From IMG/VR virus record IMGVR_UViG_3300032080_000018, positions 1 to 31,345 of that record: 31,345 nucleotides of DNA, one strand, 5' to 3'. The translations under genes were made by a program, and so were the position numbers. The notes beneath the pieces are model-generated. The model was not told the origin of the DNA, made no database searches, and saw only the letters and a list, made by a program, of their open reading frames with translations. The stretch comes from a virus. Shown here one piece after another: positions 12,807 through 19,703 of this stretch (position 1 is its first letter; every line of letters begins with the position of its first letter).

Positions 12807-13064
12807 TTAGCGCTTCGGCCAGAGCGAGTAGTCTGCAGGCTTGACCGGCTGGCCTGCAAGCGCTGCCTCTCGGCACTCGCGGTACTGCCCGGCCACCTCG
12901 ATCAGCTTGAGCGTCGTGGCGCCAAAGCTGTCATCGCTTAGGGGCGCCAGCTTCGGGCAGCTTGCCACCACCAGCGGGCTCGGCTGCGTCTCCCGTGAGG
13001 GCGGCGTTGATGTCGCGCAGCCAGTAGAGAGTAGAATGATATTCAGGAGAACCGCATATGCCAA
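12807..13064 (-). CDS. Rz1-like outer-membrane spanin lipoprotein, start rewritten
   Basis: The 85-residue frame has a hydrophobic signal ending in the lipobox LLSTGC (lipid-bearing Cys at residue 16). A Ser/Pro-rich stretch follows, then PKLAPLSDDSFGATTLKLIE and QYRECREAALAG, typical of Rz1-type spanins in beta- and gammaproteobacterial phages. It would be the outer-membrane half of the spanin pair. No ATG exists in frame; TTG at 13064 is the only useful start. It has no Shine-Dalgarno sequence and gives a signal peptide without a basic residue. The start overlaps the first codons of the opposite-strand HNH gene, which appears to have replaced the natural Rz1 start. Expression may be impaired. 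Confidence 0.65.
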   Translation of the reverse strand: MAYAVLLNIILLSTGCATSTPPSRETQPSPLVVASCPKLAPLSDDSFGATTLKLIEVAGQYRECREAALAGQPVKPADYSLWPKR

Positions 13065-13663
13065 GACTGATCGATGAGGCTGGTAATCGCTATGGAAGAT
13101 TGCTGGTGATTGAGGTTGGTGGTCGGCGGCGCACAGTTCCACTGTGGCGTTGTCTTTGTGATTGCGGGAAAGAAGTCCTGTCGGAGGGGGCTGCCCTGCG
13201 CTCGGGTCGGCATCGGTCTTGCGGGTGCCTAAAGAAAGATGGCGGAAAACAGCGATTAACAACGCACGGGCTCGGCCGCATACCAGAGGCAGCGATCTGG
13301 AATTCGATGAAGCAGCGTTGCTCAAATCCCAATACGCTTGGCTACGCCAACTACGGAGCGCGAGGGGTAAAGGTGTGCGAGAGGTGGCGCGAATCATTGA
13401 CGAACTTCCTCGAAGATATGGGCAGGCGCCCGTCCCCGCTGCATTCCGTTGATCGCAAAGACAACGACGGCGACTACGAGCCCTCGAACTGCCGATGGGC
13501 AACACTGGTTGAGCAGCACAGCAACACCAGAAGAAATGTTTTCGTTTTGCACGAGGATGAAGAAATCACGGTTGCCGAGTGGGCGCGGCGACACGGAGTC
13601 CACGTTCAGACTGCTTGGGGGCGCTATCGTCGCGGGGAGATTCCCCGGTCAGAGACTCGTTGA
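13058..13663 (+). CDS. HNH endonuclease inserted between Rz and Rz1
   Basis: The 201-residue product resembles free-standing phage homing endonucleases. The N-terminal part (residues 9-57) has GNRYGRLLVIE and a Cys cluster (C32, C34, C36, C55, C57) that could hold zinc. A middle segment has AIWNSMKQRCSNP and YANYGARGVKVCERW. The HNH motif (residues about 129-150) reads HSVDRKDNDGDYEPSNCRWAT, split here as HSVDRKDNDG plus DYEPSNCRWAT. A C-terminal helix-turn-helix-like segment (EITVAEWARRHGVHVQTAWG) probably reads DNA. It is transcribed against the whole late operon, with AGGAG 9 bases before its ATG. It sits exactly between the two spanin genes. Confidence 0.85.
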   Translation: MPRLIDEAGNRYGRLLVIEVGGRRRTVPLWRCLCDCGKEVLSEGAALRSGRHRSCGCLKKDGGKQRLTTHGLGRIPEAAIWNSMKQRCSNPNTLGYANYGARGVKVCERWRESLTNFLEDMGRRPSPLHSVDRKDNDGDYEPSNCRWATLVEQHSNTRRNVFVLHEDEEITVAEWARRHGVHVQTAWGRYRRGEIPRSETR

Positions 13664-13946
13664 TGTTGCGCATCACCTCCGCGGTATTCTTGCAATCTAT
13701 ATAGCGTGTGTTTTCGCGCACGATGGTTTCGACGCGGCCTTTGACGGTGGTGTTGACCACCTTGATTTGAGAGATTGCATCAGCAGCTCCTTGCTGGGCC
13801 GCAGCCCTCGTTTCGTCGATGGCTTTGTTGACCTTTGCCTGTTCAGAAATGATCCGGTCTTCGCCTACACCCATGCCGAACCAGCCGGCGCTACCGACTG
13901 AGGCGACCCAGAACAGGACGGCGCCGAGGATGAGGTAGGGGTTCAT
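13566..13946 (-). CDS. Rz-like inner-membrane spanin with altered C-terminus
   Basis: The 126-residue product has an N-terminal membrane anchor (residues about 3-25: PYLILGAVLFWVASVGSAGW). A periplasmic helical region follows with the Rz-like pattern RVETIVRENTRYIDCKNTAE and INESLTG, where comparable proteins usually end. The last 25 residues (from ESPRDDSAP) are read antisense from the end of the HNH gene and look like a new tail. Its ATG overlaps the stop of the zinc-knuckle gene (ATGA). It should span the periplasm with Rz1 for outer-membrane disruption. Separation from Rz1 by the HNH gene is unusual. Confidence 0.75.
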   Translation of the reverse strand: MNPYLILGAVLFWVASVGSAGWFGMGVGEDRIISEQAKVNKAIDETRAAAQQGAADAISQIKVVNTTVKGRVETIVRENTRYIDCKNTAEVMRNINESLTGESPRDDSAPKQSERGLRVAAPTRQP

Positions 13947-14023
13947 GCCAGCCTCCAGAAGAGCCGCTTGGTGCACTCAGAGGCGCTGTGCCCCTGCATG
14001 CCGCAGTAGGTGCACCACTTCAT
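13943..14023 (-). CDS. 26-residue zinc-knuckle peptide in the lysis cassette
   Basis: The predicted peptide begins MKWCTYCGMQGHSASECTKR. It contains a perfect CCHC knuckle, C-X2-C-X4-H-X4-C, covering half its length. It is linked by overlaps to the holin-like gene upstream and to Rz downstream (ATGA), which supports real translation despite its size. Zinc knuckles of this type bind single-stranded nucleic acid or proteins. I recall similar mini-proteins next to spanins in related phages, but know no function. Confidence 0.6.
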   Translation of the reverse strand: MKWCTYCGMQGHSASECTKRLFWRLA

Positions 14024-14205
14024 TTTTCTTCCTTTGTGAGCGCCTTTTGGCCCACGTTCGCGGCGAAGTACAGCGCTGTGACGCTGCCCCAGACGGTCAG
14101 CAAACCGGCTTGGTCGAGCAAGCCAAAGAAGCGCAGCACGGTAGGCGCGATCAGCAGGAAGACGGCGATCAGCCACTTCCGGGAGGCATATCGTTCTGTG
14201 TTCAT
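14020..14205 (-). CDS. Putative holin (two membrane segments)
   Basis: The 61-residue protein has a short basic N-terminus (MNTERYASRK), two hydrophobic helices (residues about 11-30 and 34-52) and a charged tail (KALTKEEK). Size, topology and location directly after the endolysin gene suit a class II or pinholin-type holin, which would release and activate the SAR endolysin. The start overlaps the endolysin stop as ATGA. The membrane protein encoded before the endolysin is the alternative holin. Confidence 0.6.
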   Translation of the reverse strand: MNTERYASRKWLIAVFLLIAPTVLRFFGLLDQAGLLTVWGSVTALYFAANVGQKALTKEEK

Positions 14206-14666
14206 GGCTTCTCGCAAAGCGTCCGTTCGGCGGCGCGTCGGTTGACCAAGCCCGGCAGCGTCTTGCCGCCAGCCATGACCCAGCGCGAGAGTTCTGCACA
14301 CGCGCCCGGCATGTCTCCCGCGTTGGCCTTGCGCACCAACGTAGACCCGCAGAATGCAGGGCGGCCCACATTGAAGGTGAACGAAAGCAGCGCAACCTTC
14401 TGGTTGTCGTTGAGCGGCACCTTCACGCAATCGAGGTCGTCGGCATGCTTGGCAAGGTCGCTGTAGAGCATTTCCCGGCACTGCTCTGGCGTGTATGTGG
14501 TGCCGAGCCGAAGCGACGAATCCACGTGGCCGGTGCAGGCGGTGATGATCCCGATGGGGTCGCGATACGTCTGGAGGACTGTGCCCTCTTTGCTCGCGAC
14601 AAATGCGACCGCAGCCGCCGCGGCCAGTGCGCCAACCTTGGCGATCAGTTTTGCCTTGGCGCTCAT
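14202..14666 (-). CDS. SAR endolysin, GH24 lysozyme
   Basis: The 154-residue muramidase has the T4/P22-type catalytic triad in the spacing E-X8-D-X5-T: E27, D36, T42 (SKEGTVLQTYRDPIGIITAC). GYxxN-like features and LLSFTFNVG follow further on. The N-terminal segment (residues 7-25, LIAKVGALAAAAAVAFVAS) is a weakly hydrophobic, Ala/Gly-rich helix directly before the catalytic Glu, typical of a signal-anchor-release sequence. The enzyme would be exported to the membrane in inactive form and freed when the membrane is depolarised. It cuts the glycan strand of peptidoglycan. Overlaps join it to genes on both sides. Confidence 0.9.
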   Translation of the reverse strand: MSAKAKLIAKVGALAAAAAVAFVASKEGTVLQTYRDPIGIITACTGHVDSSLRLGTTYTPEQCREMLYSDLAKHADDLDCVKVPLNDNQKVALLSFTFNVGRPAFCGSTLVRKANAGDMPGACAELSRWVMAGGKTLPGLVNRRAAERTLCEKP

Positions 14667-14956
14667 TTGATGGTCGTCCCGGCCTTGAAGGCTGTATAGA
14701 GACTCACGACTGCCGCGATTGCGCCAGCGATGTACCCGAGAGGACGTGCAAACTTGCCGATCCAGTTGAGCACTTTGAATGCCCCCTTGAGGTTCGAGAA
14801 TGCTTCCACCAGGTCGGAGGTGTTGCTCTCGATTCGCTTTGTTGCTTCGGTGTTGGCGGCCAAGCCATCCTCAATGCGCCCCATGCGGGAGTCGCCATCG
14901 TCTAGACGTTTGTTCATGGCTTCCAGAAGCTCGCCGGGTTGAGTGTCTTGCTGCAT
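14663..14956 (-). CDS. Coiled-coil/membrane protein of the lysis cassette, holin or antiholin candidate
   Basis: The 97-residue product has a helical, coiled-coil-like N-terminal half (LLEAMNKRLDDGDSRMGRIE and following heptads). A C-terminal membrane segment covers residues about 70-92 (ARPLGYIAGAIAAVVSLYTA). This is the layout of XhlA-type and some class III holin-associated proteins. AGGAGCAGGA precedes the ATG. It is the first gene of the lysis cassette and overlaps the endolysin start (ATGA). Holin or antiholin function is inferred from place and topology. Confidence 0.6.
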   Translation of the reverse strand: MQQDTQPGELLEAMNKRLDDGDSRMGRIEDGLAANTEATKRIESNTSDLVEAFSNLKGAFKVLNWIGKFARPLGYIAGAIAAVVSLYTAFKAGTTIK

Positions 14957-14964
14957 TCCTGCTC

Positions 14965-16161
14965 CTAGTTGTCGTGCACGACCCTGCGGCCACCAGTGCC
15001 GCCGCCGTCCATGAAGCCTGCCGACAGGTTGCCGCGCAGATCGTTGTGGTGAACCTCGTAATTGATCGTGGATGGCAGCACCACGTGTATCCCGTACTTT
15101 TGGGTATTCATCCGCGTGGAGGAATCGGTGCCGTTTATCGTCGCGCCCGAGCGGTTGTCGAAAATCTTGACCCCATCAGCGCCGTACACCACGATGCCGC
15201 TGTAGGTGTTGGGCGCCATCTGGCCGTTGCCAGTGACAATCACCCCCCCCATAGAACAGTCCTCGCATCCCACGTCGAACACAGCACCGTCAGTGCCGTT
15301 GTCGATGATCGAGCCGTTGCGCCACGAGAACACCTGGGTGTTCTTGGCGTGGAGGCCTCGCCCGCCAGCGACAGCCCCAATCCAACTATTGGAGAAATAC
15401 ACGCGTGCCAGCATGTTGTCCGTGCCGTCGAAGCACGCCCCCGGTCCTGCGATGGCCGGCCCACCCGCTCCGTCAACCGTGAACTGGTCAAAGAACAGGT
15501 TCGCCAAGTAACTCCGGCTGGCGGAAGGCCGCGCAATCACGCCGTTCTGGTAGCCGTGCACCTGGATGTGCGAGAAGAACATGCCGTCGCCAGAAACCAG
15601 GCGAAAGCCTGCGCCAGTGTTCGTGCTGTACGCTTGCGAGCGGATATGGCTGAACGTCATATTGCCGTGCTGCGGCTGCACTGGAGGCGCGCTGGCCGAC
15701 ACATCGACAAAGAACAGATCGTTCTTCAGGCCACGCGCGAGGATGTCGGTCGCTCCGCACTGGTCGCAACCGTCACCCCAGTAAACGCCGTTGAAGCCGT
15801 TGTGAAAGCCCACGCGGCGCACGTTGGCGAACGCGCCATAGAACTTGAACACGAAGCCGTTGGTGGATGCGCCGTGCACCGGGTGCCCGACCTCCATATC
15901 GCAAATGTCGATGCTGCCGCCAATGCCGGTGAACAGGTCGCCGGTCGTGTTGGATAGCATCAGCCGCGTCGCTGGCCCGTCGCCGAAGATGCATAGCCGC
16001 GAGTCGGCATTTCCCGACCAAGTCAGGCCGACAGCCCTGTAGGTGCGTGGCCCCGGAAGGTATATGCTGCCGCCGCCACAAGCAGCGAGCCTGTCGAGCA
16101 CCCTTTGAATTGCAATGGAGTCGTCCGAACACCCCATCACATCTTCGATAAGCTCAGGCAT
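14965..16161 (-). CDS. Tailspike-like beta-helix protein, possible polysaccharide depolymerase
   Basis: The 398-residue product starts with a pectate-lyase-type entry motif, DDSIAIQRVLDRLAACGGGS then IYLPG. It continues with repeated short strands and Gly/Asn turns (GDGPATRLMLSNTTGDLFTG, VRRVGFHNGFNGVYW and others) typical of a right-handed beta-helix. Such proteins bind or cut host surface polysaccharide. Unlike P22 gp9 it has no head-binding domain of its own. That domain is in the upstream gene, whose stop overlaps this ATG by 8 bases. A frame extending upstream overlaps the fibre gene and is not used. A G8 tract (15243-15250) lies in the coding sequence. Confidence 0.75.
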   Translation of the reverse strand: MPELIEDVMGCSDDSIAIQRVLDRLAACGGGSIYLPGPRTYRAVGLTWSGNADSRLCIFGDGPATRLMLSNTTGDLFTGIGGSIDICDMEVGHPVHGASTNGFVFKFYGAFANVRRVGFHNGFNGVYWGDGCDQCGATDILARGLKNDLFFVDVSASAPPVQPQHGNMTFSHIRSQAYSTNTGAGFRLVSGDGMFFSHIQVHGYQNGVIARPSASRSYLANLFFDQFTVDGAGGPAIAGPGACFDGTDNMLARVYFSNSWIGAVAGGRGLHAKNTQVFSWRNGSIIDNGTDGAVFDVGCEDCSMGGVIVTGNGQMAPNTYSGIVVYGADGVKIFDNRSGATINGTDSSTRMNTQKYGIHVVLPSTINYEVHHNDLRGNLSAGFMDGGGTGGRRVVHDN

Positions 16162-17368
16162 ATTCGTAGATGATTGCGAGGCCAGCACCGCCAACCCCAC
16201 CTGATGTGGCGCCCTGTGATGCACCAGCGACTCCGCCGCAGCCACCCGCACCTCGGCCCACCGCTGCCGCGCCCGGGAAGGAATTTGCCAAACCGCAATT
16301 GACAGCAATCCCCGTCGCGCCAGCTCTTGAGTTGCCGCCGACTTGACCTTGAACGTAACCGGCAGCAAACGAAGCCACGCCGGCCCCTCCAGCTTGCCCC
16401 TGGATGTTTATCACGCTGCCGCCGCTTACGCCCCCTCCAGCCCCGCCATTTGACGAGCTTGTGGGGGCGTTGTTTCCAGCGGCGCCGCCAACCCCACCAC
16501 CGGCAATAACGGCGTTGAAAGAGGTGGCCCCTCCTGCGCCTCCGTTAGCTCCAGAGCCAGCCGTGCCCGCAGCGCCAATCACGACTGCGCCGCCAGAAAA
16601 GCCCGAGGTCATGCGATGCAGGACATACCCGCCCGCCCCGCCTCCGGCGCCGGCAGCGACTTGGCCGGCAGCCGTCGCTAGCGTTCCGCCGCCGCCACCA
16701 CCAGCACCAAACAATTCGATGACGACGGAATTTGTCCCGTTCGTCGGCGTGTACGCCGCGCTCGCCGCTATCGTTTGAACGCCGATGAGCAGGCCGCCCG
16801 GTAGCGACGTGTTGAGCGACGAAATGATCCCGTAGGAGACTTGCGACAGGCCCGCGTCGAGAACGCCGCTGTCGTTGGTCACGGTCACCGTCGTGTTGGG
16901 TGCGCCGTAGGAGCTGCTGACGACCGTGCTGTAGATCGTGCCGCCAGTGTTCGTCGTCTTCAGGCGTCGGCGCGCCTGGAAGATCTGCGTCTGATCGCCG
17001 GCCACCGTGAACGAGGTCGCGCTGACATAGGTGGGCGCTGCTTGATAGACGATCCATTGGTCTGTGGCAATCGTCGTGTCGTTGACGCCGCTGACGTTAT
17101 CGATGGTGCGTTGAGTGACGCCAGCCGCGTTCTTGATGACAAACTTGTAGGCCGAGCCGCCAGTGATCCAGACCGCACCCTGGTTGTTCACACCCAAGGT
17201 GTTGAGCACGATGGGCCAGGTGTTCGGGATGAGTCCCGCCTTGTCGCTGGTCGTGGCTGCTGGCGTCGAAGTGCCGGCGAGATAGACCTCGATGGAGCCG
17301 CCAGAAAGCGGATTGCCATTGGCGTCTTCTTGCTGGTCGTTGATGATTGGGGCGAGAAATTGCGCCAT
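16154..17368 (-). CDS. Tail fibre with P22-like head-binding domain and glycine-rich tip
   Basis: The 404-residue product begins MAQFLAPIINDQQEDANGNP and continues LSGGSIEVYLAGTSTPAATT, matching the N-terminal head-binding domain of P22-type tailspikes (residues about 1-110). A middle beta region follows. The last 180 residues are a glycine-rich domain (GAGGGGGGTLAT, GGAGGATSF and others) ending LAIIYEYA, as in fibre tips with packed polyglycine helices. AGGAG 6 bases upstream supports ATG 17368 over an in-frame GTG 27 bases before. It should attach to the tail hub and contact the host. The separate beta-helix gene overlaps its end. Confidence 0.8.
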   Translation of the reverse strand: MAQFLAPIINDQQEDANGNPLSGGSIEVYLAGTSTPAATTSDKAGLIPNTWPIVLNTLGVNNQGAVWITGGSAYKFVIKNAAGVTQRTIDNVSGVNDTTIATDQWIVYQAAPTYVSATSFTVAGDQTQIFQARRRLKTTNTGGTIYSTVVSSSYGAPNTTVTVTNDSGVLDAGLSQVSYGIISSLNTSLPGGLLIGVQTIAASAAYTPTNGTNSVVIELFGAGGGGGGTLATAAGQVAAGAGGGAGGYVLHRMTSGFSGGAVVIGAAGTAGSGANGGAGGATSFNAVIAGGGVGGAAGNNAPTSSSNGGAGGGVSGGSVINIQGQAGGAGVASFAAGYVQGQVGGNSRAGATGIAVNCGLANSFPGAAAVGRGAGGCGGVAGASQGATSGGVGGAGLAIIYEYA

Positions 17369-17380
17369 GCGGGCTCCTGA

Positions 17381-17407
17381 AAACAAAAAGGCCACCCGTA
17401 GGTGGCC
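17381..17407 (-). terminator. Terminator-like hairpin directly before the tail fibre gene
   Basis: GGCCACC (17407-17401 on the minus strand) pairs with GGTGGCC (17396-17390) around a four-base loop and is followed by TTTTTGTTT. The T run ends about 7 bases before the AGGAG of the tail fibre gene. Strong pairing and T run fit a Rho-independent terminator between the injection genes and the fibre/lysis genes. Confidence 0.8.
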
Positions 17408-17426
17408 TGTGGCTTAAAATCCCCCG

Positions 17427-17519
17427 ATGGACTACATCGAGTTCAAACTTTGGAAACTGGCCGCATTCGTCCTGCTGGCCTTCATTTACGGGCTGTGGCG
17501 CGGCTTCACTGGCCGCTGA
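17427..17519 (+). CDS. 30-residue membrane peptide on the strand opposite the late genes
   Basis: The frame starts MDYIEFKLWKLAAFVLLAFI and ends WRGFTGR. It has one hydrophobic segment (residues about 10-24) flanked by basic residues. It exactly fills the gap between the injection protein gene (stop at 17520) and the terminator before the tail fibre, on the + strand. Short proteins of this look occur in related phages, to my memory. There is no clear Shine-Dalgarno sequence and no strong promoter, so expression is uncertain. Confidence 0.45.
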   Translation: MDYIEFKLWKLAAFVLLAFIYGLWRGFTGR

Positions 17520-19703
17520 TTACTGGCTCCCCGCGACCGGTGCTGACCGGTACAGCAGTTGCTCCACCTCGGGGCTGCGAGCGAACTGAAGCAGACGATT
17601 CGACTGAGGCGCCCCGCTCACTGCGTTGCGCATCGCTGAGCTGTTGAGCAGCGAATTCGCCGCCCTGCCAGTCGCCATGCCTGCCGCGAGCCCTTGAGGG
17701 CCAGTCAAGCCAAGAGCCAACGCGCCAGCCCCTACCCGTTGCGCTGCGCCGTGGGCACCTTCTCGGCTCTTCAGGAACTGGGCTGAGATGTCGGCAAGCT
17801 CCTGTAGCTCGGGGTTGTTGATGTTTTTCATGTTCGCCAGGCGGGCAATCGAAATGTTCCCCTCGGCGCCGTTCTGGGCGAGGTTTTCGAGGCTGAGCAT
17901 GTTGCTGTACTGCTTGCGAACGTTGGCGAAGGCCGCGGCTTCCGCTGGTCCAAGCGAACGATCCAGCGCCTCCATGAGCTTCTTCTTCAACTCGCGGGCG
18001 TAGAAGGCTTCGGGTGTCGAGCGATTGCTGATCCGGTCGAGCGTCTTCTTGATGTTGTAGGCTGCTTGGCCTTCGATTTCGCCCGTGGTTGCTTTCGCAA
18101 GGATGTCGTCAACCTGCTTCGAGATGATCCCGGCGCCGTCTGAGCCGAGTTCGCGCGATGCCATGTTCGAGGCGTCGGCCAGATCGGTCATGAACTTCTG
18201 ATCCACCTTCACGGTGTTGGACTGCAGCACCTTGTCAAACTTTCCGCCAAGATCCCCCTGTGCCTTGCGAAGGGCAGCGGTCACGTTGTCGGAGTTCTGG
18301 CCAAAGGTCTTCGACAGCGCCGTGTTGAGCTGCGAATTCATCTTGTCCATCGTCGCGGCGCGGCCACTGCCCGGCACGTAGTCGAGGCTGGAGGCGAGCG
18401 CATTGAGCGGTTTGCTGTTCACCAAGCGATCAGCCGGGATGTCGATGCCGAGTTCGGCGGCGCGGTCGGCAAGGGCCTTCACCTCGGGGGCGACAGGCTT
18501 TCCAGTGATGGTGCGCCCGATAGCCCGGCCAACCGTGCCCGCGGCCTGAGTGACCACCGGGAAGGCGCCGCCGATGAGCGCGCCAGTCCCCGTGGTTTCC
18601 GGGTCAACGAGTCCAGCAGATGCGGCGCCCACTGTCGCCCCTGCACCGGTGCGCGTAAGCAGGTTGCCGACTGCGGAGCCGCCAGGCTGGCCGAGCGTCA
18701 TTCCGCCCGAGCGGAGGGCATTCACGACCTTCGGCCCGGCTCCCGCAGCCTTTGCCCCGGCTCCAAGAACGTTCCCGGTTCCTGCGGTTCCAGCGATCTC
18801 GGATGTCAGCTTGCCAGCGCCGTAGTTCAGGGAGTTCGTGTCCACCCCTGCGGTTTGCAGGCCCGCGTCCATTTCTGCTCGGCGCGCCTTGTTCGTTGCG
18901 AGCAGCGGGCGACCCGCCATTGCATCTTGGATCGCATCGCCTGGTGCAAGCAGCGTTGCGCCGATGGAGCCAGCACCACGGACCAATCCGCCTGCCAGGT
19001 CTTTGGTGCCCTTCACTGCGCCGCCGATGAAGCGATCCAGACCGGATGGCTGTGCAACCTGCTCAGGCGCCGGAGTGGCTTCTGTGCTGGCAGCGCCCCC
19101 CCCCTTCAGCTTCTGGTAAGCGGCAAGCAGTTCCTCGTCGCTCATGCCGCCATAGGGCGATGCAGGCTCGGCCGCATTGGCCGAAGGAATGAGCGCATCA
19201 GTGACAGCCTTCCCCGCGGCCATGACCGGATTCAGCGGCTCCTTGGGCAGTCGTGCGGCCACTTGCTTTCCGTACTGGAGCGTGGTGGGAGCATTGGGAT
19301 TCCGGGGATCTGCGACAGCAACCCCGCGGCGAGCCTTCTCAAGTCCACCGGGGCCGCCGTAGTAGCCCGCGGCGGTAAGTGCAGGATCGCCCTCGGCTTG
19401 TTCGTAGAGCTGTTTGACGTACCGGATTCCGGCTCGTGCGTTGTGCGTCGGGTCATTGATGTCCCAATCCTTGTCAGCAACGCCTTTGAACGTGGCGGGG
19501 ATGATCTGCATCCCGCCGACAGCACCAGCGTTAGAGGTCTTGGTGTTCTTGCCGCTGGCCGACTCCTGCTGGTAGATGCTGCGGGCGATGTCCGCAACCT
19601 TCCCGGTGACGCCCTCGGCGGCAAGGGCCGACTCGAAGGGGTCTTTCGCAGTCTTGTACGCGGCCATCAACTCCGCGTCAGTCATGGACGCGAAGTCTTT
19701 CAT
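17520..19703 (-). CDS. DNA-injection protein with lytic transglycosylase domain (gp16-like)
   Basis: The 727-residue product has an N-terminal SLT-type transglycosylase domain (residues about 36-125). It shows catalytic E47 (YQQESASG), the GAVGGMQIIPATF block, and AGIRYVKQLYEQAEGDPALT with YYGGPG. Two repeats, MTDAELMAAYK (residue 7) and MSDEELLAAYQKLK, flank this domain. The remainder is Ala/Gly-rich helix, including a hydrophobic stretch that may enter the membrane. By position it matches P22 gp16, an ejected virion protein, here with a wall-degrading domain. A G9 tract (19096-19104) encodes three glycines after YQKLK. The ATG overlaps the upstream stop (ATGA). Confidence 0.85.
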   Translation of the reverse strand: MKDFASMTDAELMAAYKTAKDPFESALAAEGVTGKVADIARSIYQQESASGKNTKTSNAGAVGGMQIIPATFKGVADKDWDINDPTHNARAGIRYVKQLYEQAEGDPALTAAGYYGGPGGLEKARRGVAVADPRNPNAPTTLQYGKQVAARLPKEPLNPVMAAGKAVTDALIPSANAAEPASPYGGMSDEELLAAYQKLKGGGAASTEATPAPEQVAQPSGLDRFIGGAVKGTKDLAGGLVRGAGSIGATLLAPGDAIQDAMAGRPLLATNKARRAEMDAGLQTAGVDTNSLNYGAGKLTSEIAGTAGTGNVLGAGAKAAGAGPKVVNALRSGGMTLGQPGGSAVGNLLTRTGAGATVGAASAGLVDPETTGTGALIGGAFPVVTQAAGTVGRAIGRTITGKPVAPEVKALADRAAELGIDIPADRLVNSKPLNALASSLDYVPGSGRAATMDKMNSQLNTALSKTFGQNSDNVTAALRKAQGDLGGKFDKVLQSNTVKVDQKFMTDLADASNMASRELGSDGAGIISKQVDDILAKATTGEIEGQAAYNIKKTLDRISNRSTPEAFYARELKKKLMEALDRSLGPAEAAAFANVRKQYSNMLSLENLAQNGAEGNISIARLANMKNINNPELQELADISAQFLKSREGAHGAAQRVGAGALALGLTGPQGLAAGMATGRAANSLLNSSAMRNAVSGAPQSNRLLQFARSPEVEQLLYRSAPVAGSQ

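Noticed and set aside
13065-13505. N-terminal extension of Rz1 to 232 residues
   Set aside because: The extension is antisense to the HNH gene, has no signal-peptide character and would bury the lipobox in the middle of the protein.
14800-15957. 385-codon + strand frame opposite the tailspike gene
   Set aside because: It is antisense to a convincing beta-helix protein, with His/Arg/Val-rich composition typical of a GC-rich shadow frame.
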